Notes: generated from the sequence alone by a model not told the origin. A DNA stretch of 64,000 nucleotides from Deltaproteobacteria bacterium (GCA_029547805.1 JAKPOP010000024.1:1-64000), one strand, 5' to 3'; positions 12,784 through 22,356 are shown, numbered from the stretch's first letter. Translations and numbers: made by a program.

Positions 12784-15096
12784 TCAGGGATCCTCCTCCA
12801 GAGGGGGCGGGGCGGCGAGGACCGCCTGGATGCGTTGCGACAGATCCCGGAGCAGAAACGGCTTCTGCAGCAACTCCACCCCGGGGTCCAGGATCCCTCG
12901 GTGGGCGACCCCGTTCGCCGTGTAGCCCGACATGAAGATCCGCCGGATCCCCGGACGGATCCGGGCCACCTCCCGGGCCAGTTGCCTCCCGTTCATCCCG
13001 GGCATCACCACGTCGGTCAGCAGCACATGCAACTCGCCTGGATGATTGCGGGCCGTCTCGATGGCCTGGACCGGATCGCCCACGGCCAGGACCCGGTACC
13101 CCAGGTGATCGAGCATTCGGGACACGACCGCGCGCACCAGATCGTCGTCCTCCACGAGCAGGATGGTCTGGCCATCCCGCACCGGCGCCCCCTCTCGGGG
13201 CCCCGACGCCTCCACAGGGGTCGCCTGCTCCTCCCAGCAGGGCAGGTAGACCCGGAACGTGCTGCCCATCCCGGGCTCGCTGTAGACGTGGATGAAGCCA
13301 TCGTTCTGTCGAACGATGCCATAGACCGTCGCGAGACCCAGGCCGACCCCGCTGCCCTGGGCCTTGGTCGTGAAGAAGGGTTCGAACAACCGCCGCCGGG
13401 TCGCCTCGTCCATGCCCCGCCCGTTGTCCGACACGACCAGCGCGGCGTAGGTCCCCGGGGAATGCTCCGGGTGATCGGCGCAGTAGGGCTCGTCGAAGAC
13501 GACCCGGGCCGTCTCGATGGTGATCCGACCGGCACCCTCGATGGCGTCCCGGGCGTTGGCGCAGAGGTTCACGAGGACCTGGTCCATCTGGGAGGGGTCG
13601 ATCCGGACCCTCCCGACGTCTTTCCCCGGGACCCAGTCCAGGGTGATGTTCTCGCCGATCAGGCGGCGGATCATCGCCATGCGACCCGACAGGACCTCGT
13701 TGAGGTCCACCACCCGGGGGGCGACGTTCTGTCGCCGGGCGAAGGCCAGCAACTGCCGGGTCAGGTCCGCCGACCGCTCCGCCGCCTCCCGGATCCGATG
13801 GAGGTCCTCCCGGATCGGGTCCTCCGGCCCCAGGCGGTTCAGGGCGACCTCGGCCACCCCCAGGATCACCGCCAGCATGTTGTTGAAGTCGTGGGCGACG
13901 CCCCCGGCCAGTTGCCCGATGGCCTCCAGTTTCCGGGCCTGGACCAGTTGCTCCGTGAGTCGCTCCCGGTCCTCCTCGGCCTTCCGCCGGGACGTGATGT
14001 CCATCGCCACCCCGATGGTGGCCTGGATGGATCCATCGGGGCCACGGACCGGGGTGTAGGCGACATCGAACCAGAGGGGACCCACGGACACCTCGACCTG
14101 GAACCGTTCCCCGGCCAGTGCCCGATGCAGCGACTGCACGATCTCGGGAAACTCGGAATAGACCTCGAAGGCGGACCGCCCGACGACCTCCCCGGGCCTC
14201 AGGCCGAGGGCCCCCAGTCCCCGGCCCTCCGAAAACTGGAAGACCCCGTCGGGTCCCAGGGCGAAAAAGACCAGGTCCACGTTCTCGATCACCGTCCGCA
14301 ACTGGTGTTCCCGCTCCCGGAGTTCCCGCTCGATGGCCTTTCGGGAGGTGATGTCGGTGTGGATCCCCACAAGGGCGGTCACGCGGCCCGCCAGATCCAG
14401 GTTCGCATGGGCCCGAAGCAGGATGTCCCGAATGCCGCCGTCCTTCGCATGCATCCGCACCTCGCCTTCCCACCGCCCGCCGGCCTTGATGGTCCGGAAG
14501 ACCTCCTCGGCCTGGGACCGATCCACGAAGAGGGCGGTCTTCGGGTCGTCGCCGCACTCGCCGAACAGGTCCGTGAAGGCCCGGTTCTGGTAGAAATGGC
14601 GCCCCTCGGGAGTGGCCATCCCGATGGCGTCGGTGGCGTTGTCCAACGACTCCTGGAACAGGGCCAGCCGGGATCGGGTGTCCCGTCGGTCCGAGACGTC
14701 CCGGACGATGGCCCAGTAGCCCTCCAACCGACCCTCGTCATCCCGGTTGGCATAGGTCCGGACCTCCACGGGCACCCGGGTCCCGTCGCGACGGACGTAC
14801 TCCTTTTCGTAGAGGTCCGAAAACCCCCGGCGATCCACCTGTTCCTCCAGGATCGCCTGCTCCGGGGCCCGCCACTCCGGGGGCGTGAGGTCCTGCCATC
14901 GCAGGCGCCGGACCTCCTCCATGGCGTAGCCTCCCAGGAGGTCCAGGAACGCGGGGTTGCACGCGACGAAGAACCCCTCCCGATCCACCGATGCGACCCC
15001 GTCCCGGAGGTGATGCAACAGGCCCTGGAACAGGTCCGGCACGAGCCGTACCCCCGGTCCCCCGCCGGTCCTGGGCGACACGTCGTGATCCTCCAT
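12784..15096 (-). CDS. Hybrid sensor histidine kinase with three PAS domains and a receiver
   Basis: 770 residues, no membrane segment, so a cytoplasmic sensor. Domains in order: PAS about 22-140, PAS 148-265, PAS 275-395, dimerisation/phosphoacceptor about 400-470 with the H-box [14 protein letters not shown]-binding domain about 490-620 ([25 protein letters not shown]), and a receiver about 643-770 with [17 protein letters not shown] and the Lys of LLQKPF. The receiver probably accepts phosphate from the same chain or passes it on. GGGAGGAGGGG stands directly before ATG 15096. It is divergent from argR, but nothing ties it to arginine control. Ligand and output are unknown. Confidence 0.92.
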   Translation of the reverse strand: MEDHDVSPRTGGGPGVRLVPDLFQGLLHHLRDGVASVDREGFFVACNPAFLDLLGGYAMEEVRRLRWQDLTPPEWRAPEQAILEEQVDRRGFSDLYEKEYVRRDGTRVPVEVRTYANRDDEGRLEGYWAIVRDVSDRRDTRSRLALFQESLDNATDAIGMATPEGRHFYQNRAFTDLFGECGDDPKTALFVDRSQAEEVFRTIKAGGRWEGEVRMHAKDGGIRDILLRAHANLDLAGRVTALVGIHTDITSRKAIERELREREHQLRTVIENVDLVFFALGPDGVFQFSEGRGLGALGLRPGEVVGRSAFEVYSEFPEIVQSLHRALAGERFQVEVSVGPLWFDVAYTPVRGPDGSIQATIGVAMDITSRRKAEEDRERLTEQLVQARKLEAIGQLAGGVAHDFNNMLAVILGVAEVALNRLGPEDPIREDLHRIREAAERSADLTRQLLAFARRQNVAPRVVDLNEVLSGRMAMIRRLIGENITLDWVPGKDVGRVRIDPSQMDQVLVNLCANARDAIEGAGRITIETARVVFDEPYCADHPEHSPGTYAALVVSDNGRGMDEATRRRLFEPFFTTKAQGSGVGLGLATVYGIVRQNDGFIHVYSEPGMGSTFRVYLPCWEEQATPVEASGPREGAPVRDGQTILLVEDDDLVRAVVSRMLDHLGYRVLAVGDPVQAIETARNHPGELHVLLTDVVMPGMNGRQLAREVARIRPGIRRIFMSGYTANGVAHRGILDPGVELLQKPFLLRDLSQRIQAVLAAPPPLEEDP

Positions 15097-15341
15097 CCCC
15101 TCCTCCCGGCCGGGACTCCCCAGCCTCCTCCGATGGACGATTCGTTCCGTATCCCAAGGATCCGATGACCCGCCTTCCGGATCAAGAGGCCAGGCGTTCC
15201 CCGGTCGGCCCCCAGGAGGGGAAGGGTTCCGCCCCTTCCCGGGCCGCCCAACGGGTCGCGGCGCACGCCCGGACGGACCCGGCCAACCCAGACCATCGGG
15301 TTCTTCAACTCACCGGAAGAACTTGCGTTTTCACTTTCCTG

Positions 15342-15377
15342 TTGACTTTATGCGATAACTGGCCACTCTATGCGCAT
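15342..15377 (+). promoter_or_regulatory. AT-rich promoter/operator region of the arginine operon, candidate tandem ARG boxes
   Basis: In a very GC-rich window this stretch is conspicuously AT-rich. It has a -35-like TTGACT (15342-15347), then two TATGCG copies exactly 20 bp apart (15349 and 15369). Each sits in dyad symmetry: TTATGCGATAA (15348-15358) and the perfect palindrome ATGCGCAT (15370-15377), centres about 20.5 bp apart. ArgR hexamers bind tandem boxes with about this spacing. A good 17-bp-spaced -10 was not found. Confidence 0.45.
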
Positions 15378-15394
15378 CTTTTGCGAGACACGGG

Positions 15395-15853
15395 ATGCCT
15401 CGGAAGGATACCCGAAGAGAAGAACGCCTCCAGGCCATCCGGGGCCTGGTCCGGCGGCGTCGCATCCCGGACCAGGGAGCCCTCTGCGCCCTGCTCCGGG
15501 ACCGGGGATTCCAGGTGACCCAGGCCAGCGTCTCCCGGGACCTCCGGTTCCTGGCCATCCGCAAGATCGACGGGTGCTACCGGGAGGCCACGCCCCTCCC
15601 TCCGGTGGGCCAGGCCCCCGAGGTCCTGGGCCGGATCCTGGGAGTGGGCGCCGCGGGTCCCCACCTGCTGGTGGTCCGGACCCCTCCGGGGCAGGCCTCG
15701 GCGGTGGGCATCGCGCTGGATCAGGCGGCCTGGCCGGGCATGGTGGGGTGCGTGGCCGGGGACGACACGGTGATGGTGGCCGTGGAGGGATCTGAAGCGC
15801 AGGCCCGGATCCGGGAACGGCTGGAGCGGTTCCAGGACAGGGAGGAGAGATGA
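15395..15853 (+). CDS. argR: Arginine repressor
   Basis: 152 residues, the standard ArgR length. The N-terminal winged helix (about 5-70) shows RDRGFQVTQASVSRDLRFL, the DNA-recognition segment of the family. The C-terminal half (about 85-150) has the arginine-binding, hexamer-forming pattern with GQASAVGIALDQ and AGDDTVMVAV. It is the first gene of the arginine operon, placed directly behind a candidate operator, so it probably represses itself and the downstream genes when arginine binds. Its TGA overlaps the ATG of argG. ATG 15395 was chosen because it starts the family's usual N-terminus; the ribosome site is weak. Confidence 0.92.
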   Translation: MPRKDTRREERLQAIRGLVRRRRIPDQGALCALLRDRGFQVTQASVSRDLRFLAIRKIDGCYREATPLPPVGQAPEVLGRILGVGAAGPHLLVVRTPPGQASAVGIALDQAAWPGMVGCVAGDDTVMVAVEGSEAQARIRERLERFQDREER

Positions 15854-17091
15854 GCGGACCGGTGGTGGTGGCCTTCAGCGGGGGGCTCGACACGTCGTTC
15901 CTGGTGCCGTATCTGGCCGAGAGGCTCGGCCGGCCCGTGATCACGGTCACGGTGGACACGGGTGGACTGTCCGAGGAGGCCCGGGAGGACCTGTCCCGAC
16001 GGTCCCGGGCACTGGGCGCCGTCGCACACCGGACCGTGGAGGCCAGGCCCGCCTTCTTCCAGGAGACCCTGCGGTTCCTGATCTACGGCAATGTGCGCCG
16101 GGGTCATGTCTATCCGCTGTGCGTCGGGGCCGAGCGGACCCTCCAGGCCCGCAAGGTGGCGGAGGTGGCCCGGGAGGTCGGGGCCTCGGCCGTCGCCCAC
16201 GGGAGCACCGCCGCGGGCAACGACCAGGTCCGCTTCGAGGTGGCCCTCCGGGTGCTGGCCCCGGGCGTGGAGGTCCTGGCCCCGATCCGGGACGAGGGGT
16301 TCACCCGGGCCCAGGAGACGGCCTTCCTGAGGGAACGGGGACACGAGGTCTCGGAGGAACGGGCGGCCTATTCCATCAACCGGGGCCTCTGGGGCTGCAC
16401 GATCGGGGGCCGGGAGACGCTGGACACGGTGGACCCCCTCCCGGAGGAGGCCTGGGTCCTGACCCGAGGCGCCTTCGACGACCTGAGGCCCCCACTGGAG
16501 GTGCGGATCGGCTTCCGGGAAGGCGTTCCAACCAGCCTCGACAGGAAGGAGATGGACCCGGTGCCCCTGATCGAGGCCCTGGACGCCCTGGCCGCCCCTC
16601 GAGGCATCGGTCGGGGCATCCATCTGGGGGACACGATCTTCGGCCTGAAGGGACGGGTGGCCTTCGAGGCCCCGGCCGCCACGGTGATCCTGGAGGCGCA
16701 CCGGGAACTGGAGAAACTGGTGCTGACGGCCCGACAGCAGCGCCTGAAGGACCAGGTGGCGGCCCTCTATGGGGACTGGGTCCACGAGGCCCTGGCCCTG
16801 GAACCGGCCTGCCGGGACGCAGAGGCCCTGCTGCAGTCGTCCCAGGACCGGGTCACCGGGGAGGTCCGGATGCGGATGTGGGCCGGACGGATGGAGGTCC
16901 TGGGGGTGTCGTCGCCCTTCTCCCTGAAGGCGGCTTCCTCAGGGACCTACGGGGAGGCGGCCGGGGAGTGGACCGGTGCCGATGCGAGGGGATTCGCCCG
17001 GATGCTGGCCATCCCGGCCATGCTCCACGCCCGGGCAGGAACCGCCGCCGGAGCGACCGGCGGGTCGGAACGAGGAGGTGAGGCGCCGTGA
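15850..17091 (+). CDS. argG: Argininosuccinate synthase
   Basis: Joins citrulline and aspartate using ATP to make argininosuccinate, the seventh step of arginine synthesis. 413 residues, typical for the family. The N-terminal PP-loop AFSGGLDTS (residues 9-17) binds ATP; GNDQVRFE and YSINRGLWG are family signatures. ATG 15850 overlaps the argR stop (ATGA), so translation is coupled. The end (about 395-413) is a loose Ala/Gly tail running into the next gene, whose GTG start overlaps this stop. Confidence 0.95.
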   Translation: MSGPVVVAFSGGLDTSFLVPYLAERLGRPVITVTVDTGGLSEEAREDLSRRSRALGAVAHRTVEARPAFFQETLRFLIYGNVRRGHVYPLCVGAERTLQARKVAEVAREVGASAVAHGSTAAGNDQVRFEVALRVLAPGVEVLAPIRDEGFTRAQETAFLRERGHEVSEERAAYSINRGLWGCTIGGRETLDTVDPLPEEAWVLTRGAFDDLRPPLEVRIGFREGVPTSLDRKEMDPVPLIEALDALAAPRGIGRGIHLGDTIFGLKGRVAFEAPAATVILEAHRELEKLVLTARQQRLKDQVAALYGDWVHEALALEPACRDAEALLQSSQDRVTGEVRMRMWAGRMEVLGVSSPFSLKAASSGTYGEAAGEWTGADARGFARMLAIPAMLHARAGTAAGATGGSERGGEAP

Positions 17092-18137
17092 AGGTCCTCT
17101 CCCTGGACAAGATCGCGTCGGTCACGATGAACTGCCGGCTGCCCCGGGAGGTCCGCCTGATCCCGGAGGTGGTCGCCGAGGAGGGCAGCGTCGTCGCGGT
17201 CCGGGTGCTGAGTTCCAAGAGTTCCTACAACACCCTGGAACTCCCCTCGGGGCGCTTCAGCAAGATCCGCCCCGGGGACATCCTGGCAGTGGCCCTGGGG
17301 CACCGGAAGGCCCTCTTCGGATTCGCGGGCCGGGTGCCGTCGGAGGTCCGGGTGGGAGACCACCTGCACCTGCTGAACCTCGGGGGCGTCCTGGGACTCT
17401 GCGAGAGCGCGAACCCCGACTTCGGACAGCCCTTCGTCTGCGAGGTCCTGGGACAGGTGCTCCACTTCCCCTATCTCGAACAGCGAATCGGAGTGCCCGC
17501 CCACATCCGCCAGGGGGCCATCCCGGTCCGGGATCGGCTGGAGGTCCGGGGGATCCCCGTGGTCGCCGTGGTGGGCAGCAGCATGAACGCCGGGAAGACG
17601 GCTGCGGCCTGTTCCTTGATCCAGGCCTTTCGTCATCGGGGCCTGGCGGTGGGGGCCGCGAAGACCACGGGGGTCTCCCTGCGGCGGGACATCCTGGGGA
17701 TGGAGGACGCCGGGGCCCGGGACGTCCGGATCTTCACGGACCTGGGCATCGTCACGACGACGCCCGAGACGGCCCCGGTGGCCGCCCGAACCCTGCTGTC
17801 CGAACTGGCCGAGGGTCGCCCGGACGTGCTGGTGCTGGAACTGGGGGACGGCCTGTTGGGCCTCTACGGGGTCGATGCGATCCTCGACGACCCGGACCTT
17901 CGGGGGTCCTTCCGGGCCGTCGTGCTGGCCGCCAGCGATCCGGTGGCGGCCTGGGGCGGCGTGCGACTGCTCCGGGACCAGCACGGCATCGAGACGGACG
18001 TGGTGACGGGGCCCGCGACGGACAACGATGCGGGGTCGGTGCTCGTGGAGCGCCGGACCGGGGTGCCAGGACACAATGCCCGGACCGACGGGGAGGGGCT
18101 CGCGAACCGGGTGCTGCAGCGGATCGGAATCGCCTGA
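17088..18137 (+). CDS. P-loop protein of unknown function inside the arginine operon
   Basis: 349 residues, soluble. Residues 1-150 are probably a beta-rich domain with LSSKSSYNTLELPSGRFSKI and ALGHRKALFGFAG. A Walker A loop GSSMNAGKT (163-171) begins a MobB/dethiobiotin-synthetase-like P-loop domain with AAKTTGVSLRRD and a Walker-B-like VLVLELGDG (about 245). It distantly recalls the DUF1611/DgcN group, but I cannot confirm that. GTG 17088 overlaps the argG stop (GTGA), and argC follows 23 bp later. So it is expressed with the pathway and is probably needed for it. The operon holds all steps except glutamate N-acetylation, which makes that step one possible role; NTP-dependent regulation or ligation are others. 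Family unrecognised. Confidence 0.8.
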   Translation: MKVLSLDKIASVTMNCRLPREVRLIPEVVAEEGSVVAVRVLSSKSSYNTLELPSGRFSKIRPGDILAVALGHRKALFGFAGRVPSEVRVGDHLHLLNLGGVLGLCESANPDFGQPFVCEVLGQVLHFPYLEQRIGVPAHIRQGAIPVRDRLEVRGIPVVAVVGSSMNAGKTAAACSLIQAFRHRGLAVGAAKTTGVSLRRDILGMEDAGARDVRIFTDLGIVTTTPETAPVAARTLLSELAEGRPDVLVLELGDGLLGLYGVDAILDDPDLRGSFRAVVLAASDPVAAWGGVRLLRDQHGIETDVVTGPATDNDAGSVLVERRTGVPGHNARTDGEGLANRVLQRIGIA

Positions 18138-18160
18138 CCGGTCCGGACGGGAGAGGCACG

Positions 18161-19243
18161 ATGACGGAACGACCGGTTCGGGACCCAGGACCCACGCTGG
18201 TGCTGGGAGGCAGCGGATACGTGGCCGGGGAATGCCTGCGCCTGCTGGCGGGCCATCCGGTCTTCCGGGAGGTGGTGCCGGTGACCACGAGCCGGGCCGG
18301 AGACCCGGTCGGCAGGGTCTTCCCGCACCTCGAGGCCACCGACCTGGGGTCCGTGGCCTTCCGGTCCCTGGAGGAGGCGCTGGCCGCGGTGCCCGACGGC
18401 GGCCGGGTCTCGGTCCTGACCGCGACGCCTCACGGGGCGACGGCACCGCTGGTCGATCGCCTCATGACCGAGGCGGATCAGCGAGACCTGGACCTCCGAG
18501 TCGTGGACCTGTCCGCGGATTTCCGATTCCGGGATGCGGCCCGCTATCGCGCCCTCTACGGCCAGGACCACGGGGCCCCCCATCGCCTGGAGTCCTTCCG
18601 CTGCGGCATCCCCGAGTGGACCCCGGGACCCGCCGGGCGGTTCATGGCCCATCCCGGGTGCTTCACGACCGCGGCGGTGCTGGCGGCGGCCCCCTTCTGG
18701 AAGGCCGGCGTGGTGGAGCCGGAGGTCTTCGTGTCGGCGGTCACGGGGTCCTCGGGCAGCGGGCGACAGCCGGGACCTGACACCCATCATCCCGAGCGGC
18801 GATCGAACCTCCGGGCCTACTCCCCCCTGGGCCATCGCCACGAGGCCGAGATGGCCGCATTGCTCGGGGCCCTGGCGGCAGGAACGGAACCGGAGGTGGC
18901 CTTCGTGCCCCACTCGGGGCCCTTCGTCCGGGGCATCCACGCCACGCTGCACCTGCGCCTCACGAAACCCCTGGACACCCGGCAGGCCCGGGACCTGGCC
19001 CGGGAGTGCTATGCCGACGCCCCGCTCGTCTCGGTCCGGGACGACCCCCCGCGACTGGTGGAGGTCGTCGGGACCTGCCGGGCCGCCCTGGGAGTCTTCG
19101 TGCGAAACCGGACCCTGGTGGTCACCTCGGTGCTGGACAATCTGGCCAAAGGGGCCGCCGGTGGGGGAATCCAGTGGCTCAACCGCCTGCACGGGCTGCC
19201 CGACGACCTGGGTCTCCGGCAGCCGGGGATTGGCTGGTGTTGA
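18161..19243 (+). CDS. argC: N-acetyl-gamma-glutamyl-phosphate reductase
   Basis: NADPH-dependent reduction of N-acetylglutamyl phosphate to the semialdehyde. 360 residues. The Rossmann loop is LGGSGYVAGECLRLLAGHP (about 13-31). The catalytic cysteine lies in HPGCFTTA (about 165-172). VTGSSGSGRQPGPDTHHPER and GHRHEAEM follow the ArgC/LysY pattern. ATG 18161 has GGGAGAGG upstream. It sits between the unknown P-loop protein and argD, 14 bp from the latter. A LysW-carrier version is unlikely because no LysW gene is nearby. Confidence 0.93.
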   Translation: MTERPVRDPGPTLVLGGSGYVAGECLRLLAGHPVFREVVPVTTSRAGDPVGRVFPHLEATDLGSVAFRSLEEALAAVPDGGRVSVLTATPHGATAPLVDRLMTEADQRDLDLRVVDLSADFRFRDAARYRALYGQDHGAPHRLESFRCGIPEWTPGPAGRFMAHPGCFTTAAVLAAAPFWKAGVVEPEVFVSAVTGSSGSGRQPGPDTHHPERRSNLRAYSPLGHRHEAEMAALLGALAAGTEPEVAFVPHSGPFVRGIHATLHLRLTKPLDTRQARDLARECYADAPLVSVRDDPPRLVEVVGTCRAALGVFVRNRTLVVTSVLDNLAKGAAGGGIQWLNRLHGLPDDLGLRQPGIGWC

Positions 19244-19256
19244 TGGGGGGAACGGG

Positions 19257-20405
19257 ATGAGCACGAATGGGAGCGACGCCCTGCTGGAGGTCTTCTCCCA
19301 GGTGCCGCTGCGGTTCTGTCGGGGTCAGGGAAGCCGCCTCTGGACGGAGGACGGCCGGGAGTTCGTGGACTTCTACGGCGGCCACGCCGTGGCCCTGCTG
19401 GGCCACGGCCATCCGGCGGTGGTCCAGGCCATTGGGGACCAGGCCTCCCGGTTGATCTTCCAGAGCAACCTGTTCCCCCTGGAGGTCCGGGAGGAGGCCG
19501 CCCGGGACCTGCGGGCCTTCGCGGGCCTGTCGTCCCACCGGGTCTTCTTCGTGAACTCCGGGGCCGAGGCCAATGAGAACGCCCTGCGGATCGCCCTCCG
19601 GGCCACCGGGCGTTCCACGGTCGTGCGCATGGAGGGTTCCTTTCATGGCCGGACGGCGGCCGCCGCGGCGGTCACCGAAGGGGCCCGGGAGAAGTGGTAC
19701 GGCTTCCCGAACACCCCCTTCCCCGTGCGCCGGGTGGCCCTGGAGGACCTCGGGGGCCTGGAGCGGGCCATCGACCAGGACACCGCGGCCGTGATCCTGG
19801 AGCCGGTCCAGGGGGTCGCCGGGGCCCGGGACCTCTCTGCGACGTTCCTCCGGGCCGCACGGGACCTGACCCGAAGACACGGGGCGCTGCTGATCGCCGA
19901 CGAGGTGCAGTGCGGCATGGGGCGCTGCGGCGTCCCCTTTGTGAGCGTGGATCTGGGGCTGGATCCGGACCTGCTCACCGTGGGCAAGGGCCTCGCCGGC
20001 GGACTTCCCGGCGCCGCGGTGCTGGTATCGGAGGCCCTGGCCCGGGGCCTGCGGCCCGGGGACCTGGGGACCACGTTCGGCGGAGGGCCGGTGGTCTGCG
20101 CAGCCATCCGGGCGGTGATCCGGGCCATCGAGCAGGATCACCTGCTGGAACGGGTGCAGCGACTCTCGGCGCGCATCGACGCCGAGTGTCGCCGGGGACC
20201 GGTCCTGGGGGTCCAGGGACAGGGATTCCTGAAAGGACTGCGCACCAGGCGGCCAGCCTCTGAGGTCCTGGCGGGGCTCCGGGAGCGGGGCATCCTGGCC
20301 GGCGGCAGCGGGGACCCCCAGGTGGTCCGGCTGCTGCCGCCCCTGGTGCTGGACGACGCCGACGTCGATCGCCTGCGGGATGCCCTGGAGGAGATGGAAT
20401 CATGA
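19257..20405 (+). CDS. argD: Acetylornithine aminotransferase
   Basis: PLP enzyme that makes N-acetylornithine from the semialdehyde with glutamate as amino donor. 382 residues. Class III aminotransferase marks are VNSGAEANENALRIA (about 99-113), EGSFHGRTAAA, ADEVQCGMGR (Asp that contacts PLP) and the Schiff-base Lys in TVGKGLAGG (about 242). ATG 19257 has a GGGGGG ribosome site. Its stop overlaps the next start (ATGA). C-terminal segments are shorter than usual, but the motif set is complete. Confidence 0.93.
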   Translation: MSTNGSDALLEVFSQVPLRFCRGQGSRLWTEDGREFVDFYGGHAVALLGHGHPAVVQAIGDQASRLIFQSNLFPLEVREEAARDLRAFAGLSSHRVFFVNSGAEANENALRIALRATGRSTVVRMEGSFHGRTAAAAAVTEGAREKWYGFPNTPFPVRRVALEDLGGLERAIDQDTAAVILEPVQGVAGARDLSATFLRAARDLTRRHGALLIADEVQCGMGRCGVPFVSVDLGLDPDLLTVGKGLAGGLPGAAVLVSEALARGLRPGDLGTTFGGGPVVCAAIRAVIRAIEQDHLLERVQRLSARIDAECRRGPVLGVQGQGFLKGLRTRRPASEVLAGLRERGILAGGSGDPQVVRLLPPLVLDDADVDRLRDALEEMES

Positions 20406-21409
20406 GACGCTTCCTGGACCTCGAGGACCTCGATGACCAGCGACTGGAACGGGTGCTGGACCGAGCCCGGGACCTGCGGCTACACCCGGTCGGGCAGGGG
20501 CTGGCTGGACGCACGGTGGGTCTGCTCTTCCTGAACCCCTCGGTCCGGACCCTGGCATCGATGCAGGCCGCCGTGACCCAGCAGGGGGGGCAGGTCTTCG
20601 TGATCACCCCCGGCGCCGGGTCCTGGGTGATGGAGACCCGGGACGGGGCCGTGATGGACGGGCCCGCGGCGGAACATGTCCGGGAGGCGATCCCGGTCCT
20701 GGCAGAATACGCCGACCTGCTGGCGGTGCGCTGCTTTGCCCGGGGGGAGGACCTGGCCGAGGACCTCGCCGACGACCTGATCCGAAAGATGGCGGACCTG
20801 TGCCCGAAGCCCTTCATCAACCTGGAGTCGGCGTCGGCCCATCCCTGCCAGGCCCTGGGGGACTGGCGGACCCTGGAGGACCTGGAGGTGCCCCGGAACG
20901 GGCGGCTGGTCCTGTCCTGGGCCTGGCACCCGAAGCCGCTGCCCTACGCGGTGCCCGCGTCCACGCTGCGAATGGCGGCCCGGCGGGGCATGGAGGTGAC
21001 CGTGCTCCATCCGCCGGGCTACGAGCTGCCCCCCTCGGTGATGGAGGAGGCCCGGGCCCTGGCGGCACGGTCCGGCGGCACGGTTCGGGAGACGGTGGAC
21101 CGCCGGGAGGCGATGGAGGGGGCCCATGTCCTCTACGGAAAGTCCTGGGCCGCACCATCGTGCTACGGCGACCCGGAGGCCGACCAGAGGATGCGGGCGC
21201 CACTGCGGCAGGAGTGGTGCATCCGGGAATCCTGGTTCGCGAATTCCCGGCCCGAGGCCCGCTTCCTGCATTGCCTGCCGGTGCGCCGAAACGTGAAGGT
21301 GGCCGACGAGGTCCTGGACGGACCCCGGAGCGCGGTGGTGCACCAGGCGGGGAACCGCCTGCACGCCCAGAAGGCCCTGTTGCTGGAGATGCTGGGAGGA
21401 TGTCGATGA
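20402..21409 (+). CDS. N-acetylornithine (or N-succinylornithine) carbamoyltransferase
   Basis: 335 residues, carbamoyltransferase fold. The carbamoyl-phosphate loop reads LNPSVRTLASMQ (about 43-54), where ordinary ornithine enzymes have a KPSTRT-type loop. HPCQALGDW is conserved. The acceptor-binding end reads HCLPVRRNVKVADEV, as in acetylornithine carbamoyltransferases, instead of HCLPxHRG. The product would therefore be N-acetylcitrulline, which fits an argE later in the operon and the absence of argJ. Acetyl and succinyl versions cannot be separated by eye. Carbamoyl phosphate would come from carAB at 54.9-59.3 kb. Overlaps argD and argB by stop/start. Confidence 0.87.
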   Translation: MRRFLDLEDLDDQRLERVLDRARDLRLHPVGQGLAGRTVGLLFLNPSVRTLASMQAAVTQQGGQVFVITPGAGSWVMETRDGAVMDGPAAEHVREAIPVLAEYADLLAVRCFARGEDLAEDLADDLIRKMADLCPKPFINLESASAHPCQALGDWRTLEDLEVPRNGRLVLSWAWHPKPLPYAVPASTLRMAARRGMEVTVLHPPGYELPPSVMEEARALAARSGGTVRETVDRREAMEGAHVLYGKSWAAPSCYGDPEADQRMRAPLRQEWCIRESWFANSRPEARFLHCLPVRRNVKVADEVLDGPRSAVVHQAGNRLHAQKALLLEMLGGCR

Positions 21410-22356
21410 ACCGTGCCCTGGAACCGGATGCCGAGATCGCAGGTCTGCGGAGGGCCCTTCCCTACCTCCGTCTCTACCGGGGAAGGACCTTCATCGTGAA
21501 GGTCGGCGGGGAGGCCGCCGAGGACCCGGGGGTCGTCCAGGAGGTCGCCGAGCAGATCGGCGTGCTCCGAGAACTGGGGATCAAGGTCGTGCTGGTCCAC
21601 GGCGCCGGGCCTCAGGCCACGATGGTGGCCCGGCGACTGGGAATCGAGACGTCCTTCGTGGCCGGGCGACGGGTCACCTCCCGGGAGACCCTGGAGGCGG
21701 TCACGATGGCCCTGGTCGGGACCGTCGCGACGGCCTGGATGGCCGCGTTCCGAAAGTTGGAGGTGCCGGCCCTGGGCTTCTCGGGGATCTCGTCGGGGGT
21801 CCTCCGGGCCCGAAAGCGGCCCCCGGTGGAGGTGGAGGAGGCCGGGGAACGCCAGACCGTGGACTACGGCCAGGTGGGAGACCTGCGGTCCGTGGACCCG
21901 GCACCCCTGTTCCGGCTGCTGGAGACGGGCTTCGTCCCCGTGATGTCCCCCCTGGCGGCCGACGACCAGGGCCAGGTACTGAACATCAACGCCGACACCG
22001 TCGCCGCGAAGGTGGCCGAGGCCCTGGGTGCCGAGAAGCTGATCTTCCTGACCGGGGCCCCGGGCCTGCTGGAGGACCTGGCGGACCCGTCCTCGGTGGT
22101 GTCGGTGGCGGACCTCGAGGGGATCCGACAGCGGGTGGCCGACGGGACGATCCGGGGGGGCATGCTCCCGAAGGTCCAGGCGGCCTCCGAGGCCCTGCAG
22201 CGGGGCGTCCGGCGGGTGCACATCGTGGGCCACGGGCAGCCGCTGGGCCTGCTGCGGGAGGTCTTCACGAACGCCGGAGCCGGCACCCTGCTGGTCCGGA
22301 GCCTGGCCGAACTGATGCCCGAGGAGGGGGCCGCCGGCCCCGGGGGGGCCCCGTGA
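21406..22356 (+). CDS. argB: Acetylglutamate kinase
   Basis: Phosphorylates N-acetylglutamate with ATP. 316 residues, slightly longer than usual because of a loose C-terminal tail. Amino acid kinase motifs are FIVKVGGEAA (about 27-36), LVHGAGPQATM (about 62-72) and NINADTVAAKVA (about 193-204). I chose ATG 21406, which overlaps the upstream stop (ATGA) and lies six bases after GGGAGGA. The ATG at 21400 touches that ribosome site directly and is less likely. No N-terminal helix of the arginine-sensitive type is evident, so feedback control is uncertain. Confidence 0.94.
   Translation: MNRALEPDAEIAGLRRALPYLRLYRGRTFIVKVGGEAAEDPGVVQEVAEQIGVLRELGIKVVLVHGAGPQATMVARRLGIETSFVAGRRVTSRETLEAVTMALVGTVATAWMAAFRKLEVPALGFSGISSGVLRARKRPPVEVEEAGERQTVDYGQVGDLRSVDPAPLFRLLETGFVPVMSPLAADDQGQVLNINADTVAAKVAEALGAEKLIFLTGAPGLLEDLADPSSVVSVADLEGIRQRVADGTIRGGMLPKVQAASEALQRGVRRVHIVGHGQPLGLLREVFTNAGAGTLLVRSLAELMPEEGAAGPGGAP

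Noticed and set aside
11537-14557. 1006-codon reading frame opposite the radical SAM and histidine kinase genes
   Set aside because: It is a GC-rich out-of-frame read of conserved genes, with Arg/Gly/Pro-rich composition and no motif.
20402-21409. Ordinary ornithine carbamoyltransferase
   Set aside because: The substrate loops (LNPSVRT; HCLPVRRN) fit the acylated-ornithine branch.
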